Made by a program: the position numbers and the translations under genes
Notes under the pieces: model-generated
The model's input: only the letters and a program-made list of their open reading frames with translations
Databases searched by the model: none
What the model was told of the DNA's origin: nothing
In this document: piece by piece, positions 57,328 to 64,000 of the stretch
Position numbering within the stretch: position 1 is the first letter of the stretch
Layout: each line of letters starts with the position of its first letter
Assembly (NCBI GenBank): GCA_964035575.1
Contig: OZ037842.1
Span: 1,426,001 to 1,490,000 of the forward strand
Length of the DNA stretch: 64,000 bases
Origin: Rhynchopus sp. YZ270_cl-10
Taxonomy: Eukaryota > Euglenozoa > Diplonemea > Diplonemida > Diplonemidae
Direction of reading: 5' to 3'

Positions 57328-57431
57328 CCATAGCGAAAAAGGGGGAGGGGGAAAAGACTTTCTTATTCGCGACATATTTTATCCTAGAGACCCCCCTGGC
57401 GTAGCAAAGCTACTTAAACAAGTTTACAGTA
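56235..57431. mobile_element. Fourth element copy split by a retroelement fossil
   Basis: The element's left part runs 56235-56341, and its right part resumes at about 57130 and ends at about 57408 followed by CAGTAT. About 29 bases (GGTCATGAGGGCGAGACTGG and on) are present on both sides of the insert. A longer A-run and (TA)n near 57283-57325 distinguish this copy. Confidence 0.65.
56342..57129 (-). mobile_element. Retroelement fossil with RNase H-like region
   Basis: A fragment on the minus strand whose recognisable part (56609-57076) resembles the RNase H region beside reverse transcriptase in DIRS-like or Ty3-like elements: it begins with a TDAS motif and has a VDNEAV motif and a final AD.GSR motif. 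No reverse transcriptase, capsid, integrase or terminal repeats are present, so it is a short broken remnant. It interrupts a young duplicated unit, so it arrived, or was copied here, no earlier than that duplication. Confidence 0.65.
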
Positions 57432-57715
57432 TGAGAGTCTGTGAGAGCCTGTGAGAGCTTGTGAGAGCCTGTGAGACCTTGTGAGAGCTTGTGAGAGTCT
57501 GTGAGAGCCTGTGAGCTTACTGAGAGCTAGTAAAAAAATCTCTCCCCGTTCACAGATCACCCAACTTTTAACACAAAAAAAACAAAAAACAAAAATGAAA
57601 CAGCGGGCCTACTAATGCCTGCACGCAATCATACTGGCATTGACTGTCTTCTTTGTTCAGATTGAAAGCGTACGGGTTTTAACTCCATGGCGATTCTTAT
57701 TAACACTCCAAGTGC

Positions 57716-57795
57716 ACACACTCCGGGGGCTTGACAACCCACGGAACGTCAGTGCCTGCGTCCCAGAGACGTTTGCACTAACTTCACCTTCTTTT
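57716..57795 (+). repeat. Hairpin family B copy
   Basis: ACACACTCCGGGGGCTTGAC, then AACCCACGGAACGTCAGTGC and CTGCGTCCCAGAGACG, TTTGCACTAACTTCACC. The loop reads CTTGACA instead of TTCGATA. Confidence 0.55.
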
Positions 57796-58170
57796 TGGCC
57801 ACTTTTCAACCCTCTCTGTGACACCCTTTTCTCTGACCCCTCCACATAAGTTAAGGGCTTCTATTCGTTTTGCCACCTAACCCGCACACTATTATACAAA
57901 CAATGCGAAAAAATCCCCCCCTTTGATCCTTCGATGTCAGCTCTTCCTAGCCTGTCATGTCTAAAGACATACGTGAAATATTTAAATGTCCCTTAGTCCG
58001 ATCGAGATTGGGGCAGATATGGTAGCATCAGGACAAAACAATTTCGCGCGCAACCTGACCTGATCTTAGTACAGACCTACACACCTCCCAGCCTCCTCCT
58101 CCCATATCATTTTTTTTTCTTTTAACTTCCATTTCATCTTTCTCATCCCTTGTTTTTATTTCCCGCTCCA

Positions 58171-60342
58171 ATGAAACGTACAGAGTTGGTCCCTCTTAAG
58201 CACACTGCGTCCTCAACAAACGCAAAGCAGACCAAACTGAAGCTTCCTAGCGTTCCTACGGGACAGAGCTCGATGCTGTGCCGGAAGGATATATTATGCT
58301 TTTATGACACCTGGCCTGCTAAAGGGGGGGCGACAAACGAGACGCGCCCGAGCCTCTTAAACTTTGCGGAAGAGCTTCTGTCACGTGGTTTAGGTTACGT
58401 TGCACGGCGGTACCCTGATTGGGAAGGGCGAAGTCTCTACTCCAATCCATTCGAAACGTTCAACGAAGATGATCTCAAGGCCGAAGAAGCAATCCGAGAG
58501 TCGCATAAAAATTCCTCAGATATCGCCGCGCTTTCATTCAGAATGGATCGAGCGAAAACCTTTACGGGGTCGTTATGCACTTTGGCATCAGGATTCAAAA
58601 CGTATCGCCCCTTTTTGATGTGGTGTGCACAAGAGATTGCGGTGTATAATGATTATTTGATTGGAGTGATTGAAAGCATGGCGAAGAAGGTGAAGGATAT
58701 TGATATGCTGTGTGGTGAAGCGGGGAGGAGAGAGGGGGAAGCTGCGAAGGAGACGGAGCGGAGGGTGGGTGAGATAGAGAAGATGATGTTCGAAACGCAG
58801 AAGAGATTTGAGGAGAAGGAGATGGAGGTGCAAAGGGAGAAAACGGCAAATGCTCGGTTACATGATGAGGTATTAAACATGAAGATTGATATGGACGAAG
58901 CCTCTCACACCAACGCCGTGCTCCTACAACGAATTCGGAAGCTAGAAAAAAAGCTGTCCGACCCTTCGATCGTTGCCGCGCAAGAAACGGTGGTGGTCTT
59001 AACAGATCGATTAGAATCTGAAACACAAAACGTTCACAGCCTCCGTCACGCTGTAATAGAAGCAAACGAAGAAGCGAACGACCTCCGCAAAAAGTTTAAC
59101 GAATTCGAAAAGAACTACCCCATCGAAACGCACCCACGGTATCTCAAAATGGTTGAGGAGGCGAAGTCGCTCCGGGAGGTACTTTCGCAATTCCGAGGTG
59201 GTCAAGTCACTCCACGTCCTCGATGGGAATCAATGCCAGGGCACATCGCAGACTACCAAGGATCTACCACAGATACCTGCGAAAAAATGGTCACCGAAAT
59301 CATTCGATGCAAGCTTGTTATCGAAAAATCAAAGCGTGTCTTCTCCTCTCTCACGCGCCTCCGCTGCAGCCCAACTCAAAAATGGATGGCAGGTCTAGGA
59401 ACTGAAGGTGTCCCCATCTTCCTTCAAGCAGACGGACGCATCGAAAATACACAAATCCCGAAGAGACAGGCAGAGTTTATGATTCGCGAGATTTGGAGAG
59501 AACGTCTGTTTGACTGGAAAAGCTCTGGCGGACACCCCTCTACAAATCTTGCAGAATTCTACATCGAACACCTGAAAAAACGCTATCCAAGAGACTATAT
59601 GCAGGTTAGTTACAACTTCCTAGCTACTCTTCAACTTCATTATGCCGATCCTGATTGTTGTACATTTTTGAAATGTCTTTTCGATGAAGTTTCCGAAGGG
59701 GTAGTTAAACTGCAAGAACATGCCGTGAAGAGTCTCAAAAAGTGTATCAATGATGCTGCTGCTATTGATGGCAATGTTGATAAAATAACGTTGCGTGATG
59801 TGGTGTTGGATGCTTGTGGAGATGATGTGGTGAAAGGGTTGGATGAAGATTTATCGAAGGTAGAAGGGGCTCAAATTGCGTGGGTAGATCTGTTCAAAAA
59901 CGACCATGAATTGAACGAGTCATGCCTGGTAGAATCTGTACGAAAACAATGCATTCTCGAGCGAGATGATTTCATCGGCCACGCTGAAGATAAAGTTCTT
60001 GAATTAGACAAAGTACTTCTCAGCAGACGTGAGGCAGTGAAAGCGCTTCAGGCTGCAGACTCCTACCTCTCTGTCGCAGACGCAACAGCATTTGTCTCCG
60101 ACGCCTTCACCATGACCCACGCAATGCCTGCACTGCAATTCATCCAATTCCTCCGAAAATCTCATCAAAAAGCCGAACACATGACTCTCCTAGGCGAACG
60201 AACTCTCAAAGCTGCAGAACAAGAAGGAGAAACGGGGGGAGAGGGAGGAGGAGGAGGAGGAGGTGAAGAAGAAGGAGAAAGAGAAGGAAGCAAACCAGCA
60301 GAAGCGGGCGTAGAAGAGCAGAAAGCTGCTGCGGAGAGCTGA
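58171..60342 (+). CDS. TSNAXIP1-like coiled-coil protein
   Basis: 723 residues; start at the ATG in cgctccaATGaaacg, the first in the frame. Residues about 75-200 match the N-terminal region of translin-associated factor X-interacting protein 1: LSFRMDRAKTFTGSLCTLAS, then YRPFLMWCAQEIAVYNDYL. Coiled coils fill about 190-350 (RRVGEIEKMMFETQKRFEEK). The C-terminal conserved region at about 405-520 has MAGLGTEGVPIFLQADGRI, IREIWRERLFDW and FLKCLFDEVSEG, as in the family. The tail is Glu/Gly-rich (a run of seven Gly from ggagga repeats). In animals TSNAXIP1 is a sperm/cilium-associated protein, so a flagellar role is plausible here. No intron. Possible acceptor CTCCCAG at 58091. Confidence 0.78.
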   Translation: MKRTELVPLKHTASSTNAKQTKLKLPSVPTGQSSMLCRKDILCFYDTWPAKGGATNETRPSLLNFAEELLSRGLGYVARRYPDWEGRSLYSNPFETFNEDDLKAEEAIRESHKNSSDIAALSFRMDRAKTFTGSLCTLASGFKTYRPFLMWCAQEIAVYNDYLIGVIESMAKKVKDIDMLCGEAGRREGEAAKETERRVGEIEKMMFETQKRFEEKEMEVQREKTANARLHDEVLNMKIDMDEASHTNAVLLQRIRKLEKKLSDPSIVAAQETVVVLTDRLESETQNVHSLRHAVIEANEEANDLRKKFNEFEKNYPIETHPRYLKMVEEAKSLREVLSQFRGGQVTPRPRWESMPGHIADYQGSTTDTCEKMVTEIIRCKLVIEKSKRVFSSLTRLRCSPTQKWMAGLGTEGVPIFLQADGRIENTQIPKRQAEFMIREIWRERLFDWKSSGGHPSTNLAEFYIEHLKKRYPRDYMQVSYNFLATLQLHYADPDCCTFLKCLFDEVSEGVVKLQEHAVKSLKKCINDAAAIDGNVDKITLRDVVLDACGDDVVKGLDEDLSKVEGAQIAWVDLFKNDHELNESCLVESVRKQCILERDDFIGHAEDKVLELDKVLLSRREAVKALQAADSYLSVADATAFVSDAFTMTHAMPALQFIQFLRKSHQKAEHMTLLGERTLKAAEQEGETGGEGGGGGGGEEEGEREGSKPAEAGVEEQKAAAES

Positions 60343-60695
60343 ACCGTTCATTTTATTTTGAAAAATCTTCAATTTTTTTTTTTTTTTCACCAAAATCCTT
60401 CCCGCGGGGAATCAATACCTTCATCCGATGAACGGTGAGGCGTTCACACTTTCTCTTTTAGTGTTACCACACGAAAAAACCTACCCATTTTTTTCTCTCT
60501 GCTTTTTGAAAGTTTTTACAAACTTTAAACAGGCGCTGTACCAAAAAAATTACCCCCCTTTTTTAAACCCCAAATACCTCCTCCTCCTCCTCCTCCCTCC
60601 CTCCCTCCACTTACAACTCCTCCCTAGCAACACAATACACAGCCAAAAGGTTTTTTTCTTTTTTTTTTCTTCTTTTTCTTCTTCTCCCATCCAAT
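60343..60695. other. Intergenic region
   Basis: Hairpin B 3' part at 60423-60460 (ATCCGATGAACGGTGAGGCG, TTCACACTTTC), a C/T-rich leader with CCTCCCTAG at 60627, and T-tracts up to caatATG. Confidence 0.5.
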
Positions 60696-61862
60696 ATGGA
60701 CAACTCCTTGGCGATTCTTCCTTATGATACGTTGGTAGAGGTGATGTCATATCTGACGTGCGTTGAGGTGAATCGTATGGGGGCGGTGTCACGATCTGTG
60801 CGTGCAGCTTCCGAATCTGAGGGGGTATGGTTGTTGATTGCAGAGCATCTGTTTGGAGCAGCCCTTCTGCAGCGTGATGCGTACATCACCCAAGCCCCAG
60901 ATGTGCCCCGCACCACAATGCTCTCAAAAATACAAACACTCCGTCGTTATCTTTCCTCCAAGACAAGCACCACCCCCGATTCGGAAGTCTCCCTCACCCC
61001 TACCCCTCCACTCCGTACAGCGCTCCTAACCAGCATGCACAACCTTCCCTGCAGACGTTGTCACGGAGGGTACCGATCAAACCACCTCTGCGAATGCATT
61101 ATTCGCCGCCAAATTCATGTACACCTTCCAAAGCCAAAGCTAATCCTTGCAAGCCTTTCGATGAACCGTGTCAGTGATTCTGGCAGCGTGGATTGGCCGC
61201 CAATGAAGCAGGCTTTGGTGACAATGCTGCAAGACTACAACCTTTCTTTGGTCACTGTGGATGACATTTCGGAGGAGTTCTTCCAGAAGGTGCGATGTGA
61301 TATGTTTATTTGCAATCTGACCTCTGCTGTCGTACCGCTGTCTGAGGCGGAACAGTCCGCTTTGCAGGGCTACGTTACATCAGGGGGGACAGCATTATTG
61401 AACTGCTTTTCTATGTGGGCAAACAACGGTGTTGTTAACCGCGACCTGGTAGGGTGGCTTGGTATCAACAACCCACCTGGGTGCAGAGGCGATCATGCTG
61501 CACTACGTCAGATGAGGCCATCTGCACACCCAGACGTAGCTGCGCTCCTCAATGGCCCATTCGGGCCCGTCAAGCAGGTAAAGAATCTCTATGAGACGCG
61601 CTTCACTGGAGGCCCAGCTGATGCAATCTGGCTCGCAGAAACCTTGCTCTTCATCCCTCCAGGCACAGCGCCGGTTAACGCCGGTGCAGTCTTTGTCTGT
61701 TCCAACATGCATTGGATGGTCAATAAATCTGGTTGGAATGGTGGCTTCTCTGCAGATGAAGGGAACACCAGGTTGATGCAGAATCTGGCTGCATTCGCGG
61801 CTACGTTAAGAATGAAACGTGTGTCCGAGACGCAGAATGCAAACGGCGTTGTATTCAGTTGA
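60696..61862 (+). CDS. F-box protein with a Rossmann/GATase-like C-terminal domain
   Basis: 388 residues, intron-free. An F-box is at about residues 7-55: LPYDTLVEVMSYLTCVEVNR, then SRSVRAASESEGVWLLIAEHLFG. F-boxes bind Skp1 in SCF ubiquitin ligases. A Pro/Thr-rich linker and a small CRRCHGGYRSNHLCEC segment (possible zinc site, C-x2-C...C-x-C) follow at 112-130. The rest, about 145-378, looks like a flavodoxin/GATase-I-like alpha/beta domain: PKLILASLSMNR (first strand), DMFICNLTSAVVPLSEAEQS, LQGYVTSGGTALLNCFS (the 'G-G-x-LL' turn) and LIPPGTAPVNAGAVFVCSNM. This resembles ThuA/DUF-type substrate domains but no catalytic triad is visible. It may present a target to an SCF complex (inference). 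Confidence 0.75.
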   Translation: MDNSLAILPYDTLVEVMSYLTCVEVNRMGAVSRSVRAASESEGVWLLIAEHLFGAALLQRDAYITQAPDVPRTTMLSKIQTLRRYLSSKTSTTPDSEVSLTPTPPLRTALLTSMHNLPCRRCHGGYRSNHLCECIIRRQIHVHLPKPKLILASLSMNRVSDSGSVDWPPMKQALVTMLQDYNLSLVTVDDISEEFFQKVRCDMFICNLTSAVVPLSEAEQSALQGYVTSGGTALLNCFSMWANNGVVNRDLVGWLGINNPPGCRGDHAALRQMRPSAHPDVAALLNGPFGPVKQVKNLYETRFTGGPADAIWLAETLLFIPPGTAPVNAGAVFVCSNMHWMVNKSGWNGGFSADEGNTRLMQNLAAFAATLRMKRVSETQNANGVVFS

Positions 61863-62105
61863 TGGTGTAAATAGTGTCTGCTCCGTGAGGGTAGTTTTAT
61901 ATGAACCTAATTTGATGAGAATTCAGGTTCAGTATTTTATCCCTTTAGAGTTGGACAAATACTTTGTGGGAAATGAAACGGAGACTTTTTTTTTTGTTCA
62001 ATTCTACTCGGGGGTTTCTTTTGTTTTTCGCTTTCTTCTTTTTTTGCTCTTTCTGAGCAGGAACATACCAACCTCCTTCGTGGTAACTTTGTGCATACCA
62101 ATGAA

Positions 62106-62200
62106 GTGCTCTCTGGGGGTTCGATAACCCGCAGAGAACCAGCGTCTGCATCCGCCGATGCACGGTGAGGTATTTTGCACTTTTTTCAACTTCTCAATCT
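62106..62200 (+). repeat. Hairpin family B with changed lower stem
   Basis: GCTCTCTGGGGGTTCGATAA, then CCCGCAGAGAACC. Lower stem TCTCTG/CAGAGA replaces ACTCCG/CGGAGT. Part 2 is the CCGCCGATGCACGGTGAGG type with TTTTGCACTT. Confidence 0.62.
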
Positions 62201-62241
62201 GAACCAAAAAAAGAAAGGGTGTATTGCGTTGACCCTCTCAA

Positions 62242-62276
62242 ATACTTTCAATTCTGTGAACTGAAAGTATATGAAT
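62242..62276 (+). repeat. Repeat D hairpin copy
   Basis: ATACTTTCA and TGAAAGTAT pair exactly over 9 bases around ATTCTGTGAAC, followed by ATGAATCC. Confidence 0.55.
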
Positions 62277-62608
62277 CCAACTTCTCTCTTTTTGCTCTTT
62301 CTATGTCTCTGTCTGAAACGTTTATATCCTTCAACACCATCCGATTCATTGCCACTTGGAACGGTACTACCACTATTCCTCCATTTAATACAACCCCCCT
62401 ACTTCCCTCCTTTTGCCTCACACCGCCACTAACAGCTGCATTTCCGCATTTTGTATGTTTGCCGTGTCTCTCTATGAGTGTACAAGATACACAACACTGT
62501 TAAAATCAATCAAAAGAGACGTAATAGCAACTCCCCCACATCCGCAGGAAAGACCACAACACCTCCCCTTGTCCCTCTTTTCATTTTGTTCTCATATTTT
62601 TTAAGAAA

Positions 62609-63418
62609 ATGGAGCTGTCAATAATAATTGGCACCGAAACCGATGTGGTTCAGCTTGTGGGGAATACGGCCTCCCTTGCTGCAGTCAAACGCGTTGTGAT
62701 GGAGGCGTTTTCTTCTTTGTCACGGGAAGAGGACTTTGACCTTTTGGTGGTACATGGTGTTGGGGCGGGCGGTATTCTGGATAACACAGCGGATGCTGAG
62801 GTGGAAGCTCTTTGCGATGGCGACACCCTTGAAGTCATACCAAGCAAACGCGCGTTGGCTGTTGCCACTCTATCAGATGAATCGGTTACCTTGGATATGT
62901 GTTCTCTGCATACAGCTGCGTCAGAAGGCGATGTGACACGATGCGAACTTCTGATTGATGCAGGGGTCGACGTTGACGTGAAGAATACGTTGCATCAGAC
63001 ACCATTGATGAAAGCATGCATGCAAGGTCATTTGGAGGTGTGCACGTTGTTGGTGGGGAGGGGTGCGGATGTGAACGCATTGGATATGGTCCGCAGAACC
63101 TGCCTCATGTGGGCAAGCAAACGCGGGCACCTCCACATCTGCGAGCTGCTTCTCAACAGCGATGCAGACCCCACCGCCGTGGACAGCATCCGTCGTGTCA
63201 CCTCGCTCGTCCGCGCGTCAGAGCAAGGGAACGTCGACATCGTCCGCCTCCTTCTCCAACGAGGCGCTGCCAAATCAGGCCCCCGTCTCCACACAAAGCC
63301 TCTCTCAAAGGAAATGAAAATGAAGCGGGTGTTTCAGAAGATGAGGGTAGGTGGAGGAGCGGATGGAGGAGGGGGAGGGGGAGGAGGAGGTGGATCTCCG
63401 CCCCCGGTGCAGGCGTAG
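62609..63418 (+). CDS. Ankyrin protein with a ubiquitin-like N-terminal region
   Basis: 269 residues; start in aagaaaATGgag. Residues 1-80 have a beta-grasp layout like ubiquitin-like domains: MELSIIIGTETDVVQLVG, TASLAAVKRVVMEAF, a middle loop and GDTLEVIPSKRAL (the 'GDxLxV' turn). No C-terminal Gly-Gly is present, so conjugation is unlikely. About residues 95-225 have four ankyrin repeats: CSLHTAASEGDVTRCELLID, TPLMKACMQGHLEVCTLLV, TCLMWASKRGHLHICELLL, TSLVRASEQGNVDIVRLLL. The end is basic (KPLSKEMKMKRVFQKMR) followed by a Gly run and Pro tail. A scaffold; the nearest relatives in the window are the other ankyrin genes, not close. Confidence 0.75.
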   Translation: MELSIIIGTETDVVQLVGNTASLAAVKRVVMEAFSSLSREEDFDLLVVHGVGAGGILDNTADAEVEALCDGDTLEVIPSKRALAVATLSDESVTLDMCSLHTAASEGDVTRCELLIDAGVDVDVKNTLHQTPLMKACMQGHLEVCTLLVGRGADVNALDMVRRTCLMWASKRGHLHICELLLNSDADPTAVDSIRRVTSLVRASEQGNVDIVRLLLQRGAAKSGPRLHTKPLSKEMKMKRVFQKMRVGGGADGGGGGGGGGGSPPPVQA

Positions 63419-64000
63419 ATCCGGGGAGGATGGACGCAAATTAATTTTTTTGAAGAAAAAAAAAAGAATTTTTTTGAATTTGTTGCTCATACAATTGAAG
63501 TGTTACAAGGAAAAAGAAACTGGGTACTTTTTTGGGGGTTTTTTAGGTTGTTTGATAGCTCTGTTTGTCCCTTTCATTGATATCCCTTTCTTTTTTTTTT
63601 TTCGCCCAGCACTGGACAATGAAATTGATAATCCGAAAACAGTCAACCGCAACAAAGTGACGGCTGCGGACCACTTCTGTGATGGGTGACTGTTTTGTAG
63701 ATGGCCAAATATATAAAAAAAACGATGGGGGAGCTCATCCTCGGGTGTCTACACTAATACAACCAAGTTTTCAAAGAAAACACAACACACTTCTCGTGCT
63801 GCTTGCACTGAGCATATTGCTTTTCCCCTCCACTTTGTAACTTTTTCAATAAATCAGTTTGACTAAACCTTTCTGCAAGGTGGACACATTTCAGCGTCCT
63901 CTGGAAAGGCTTTCTCATTGCAAGGTTTGTTATGTTCATCGGCTGATGGCGGTATTTTTTATAGATGTAATGTGTACGTGATACACAATCGTCTTTTTAC
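63419..64000. other. Intergenic region at the right edge
   Basis: T-tracts and repeat H copy 3 (63729-63775: GGAGCTCATCCTCGGGTGTC, then TACACTAATACAACCAAG). No start of another gene is visible before the edge. Confidence 0.5.

Larger units (their letters stand above)
53387..58170. other. 4.8-kb region of minisatellites, duplications and a retroelement fossil
   Basis: No host gene. In order: hairpin B 3' part (53572-53617) and hairpin A (53625-53655), a 19-bp-arm palindrome and 13-bp tandem repeat (53707-53840), the 10-bp minisatellite (54180-54455), a 9-bp array (54462-54562), the tripled 584-bp unit (from 54719), the retroelement fossil (56342-57129), more minisatellite (57432-57530) and hairpin B (57716-57795). 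The last 350 bases are C/T-rich leader. Confidence 0.65.
61863..62608. other. Intergenic region
   Basis: Hairpin B (62106-62200) and repeat D (62242-62276), then a C/T-rich leader. TTTTTTAAG ends at 62605, 3 bases before the next ATG. Confidence 0.5.

Noticed and set aside
14133-62200. tRNA genes at the GGGTTCGATAACCC hairpins
   Set aside because: Only a T-arm-like hairpin is present. It sits at the 5' side, without acceptor stem, D-arm or anticodon arm.
63028-63294. Minus-strand ORFs opposite the last ankyrin gene and other coding regions
   Set aside because: Shadow frames of GC-rich coding exons; the + frames carry clear domains.

Overview
The window looks like nuclear DNA of a unicellular eukaryote with flagellate traits, most probably an euglenozoan and perhaps a diplonemid (inference). 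Four things point there. All 18 supported protein genes lie on the + strand. Seventeen of the 18 (counting a left-edge gene whose start is not visible as the exception together with one weak case) have, or can be given, a pyrimidine tract plus AG upstream of the start, as expected for spliced-leader trans-splicing. Some genes also have conventional GT-AG introns with a strict GTATG-like donor. A NEK kinase carries a C-terminal PH domain, an architecture common in kinetoplastid relatives. No spliced-leader gene, rRNA or tRNA gene was seen, so the placement rests on layout and protein families only.

Layout. 1-10.7 kb: a pentameric ligand-gated channel-like receptor (cut by the left edge), an ankyrin-repeat protein, a PH-domain protein and a protein with five SH3-like repeats plus a PH domain. 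10.7-16.4 kb: no genes, but T-tracts, MITEs and dispersed hairpins. 16.4-24.4 kb: a small membrane protein, a two-PUB-domain protein, a chymotrypsin-fold-like protein and a NEK-PH kinase. 24.4-35.4 kb: 11 kb without genes, filled by a 1.19 kb foldback element, several hAT-type elements with 8-bp target duplications, TA-flanked MITEs and hairpin repeats. 35.4-44.4 kb: a VOC/glyoxalase-like protein, an unknown acidic protein, an RRM-like protein with a Gly-Pro-rich tail or neighbour, glutamine synthetase, and a protein with two FAM13-type domains. 44.4-47.0 kb: repeats, including a complete hAT-type element. 47.0-53.4 kb: a second ankyrin protein, a secreted Cys-rich protein, a SAM/coiled-coil protein and an asparaginase-ankyrin fusion whose asparaginase catalytic residues are replaced. 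53.4-58.2 kb: minisatellites, a tandemly tripled terminal-inverted-repeat element and a retroelement fossil. 58.2-63.4 kb: a TSNAXIP1-like flagellar-type protein, an F-box protein and a ubiquitin-like/ankyrin protein.

The genes do not form one pathway; several are scaffold or signalling proteins (ankyrin, PH, PUB, SAM, FAM13, F-box, NEK). The most interesting unexplained structure is a set of dispersed short stem-loop families in the gaps and in some introns. Every copy found points the same way as the genes, and the stems show compensatory changes, so they look like RNA-level elements. True mobile repeats in the same gaps occur in both orientations.
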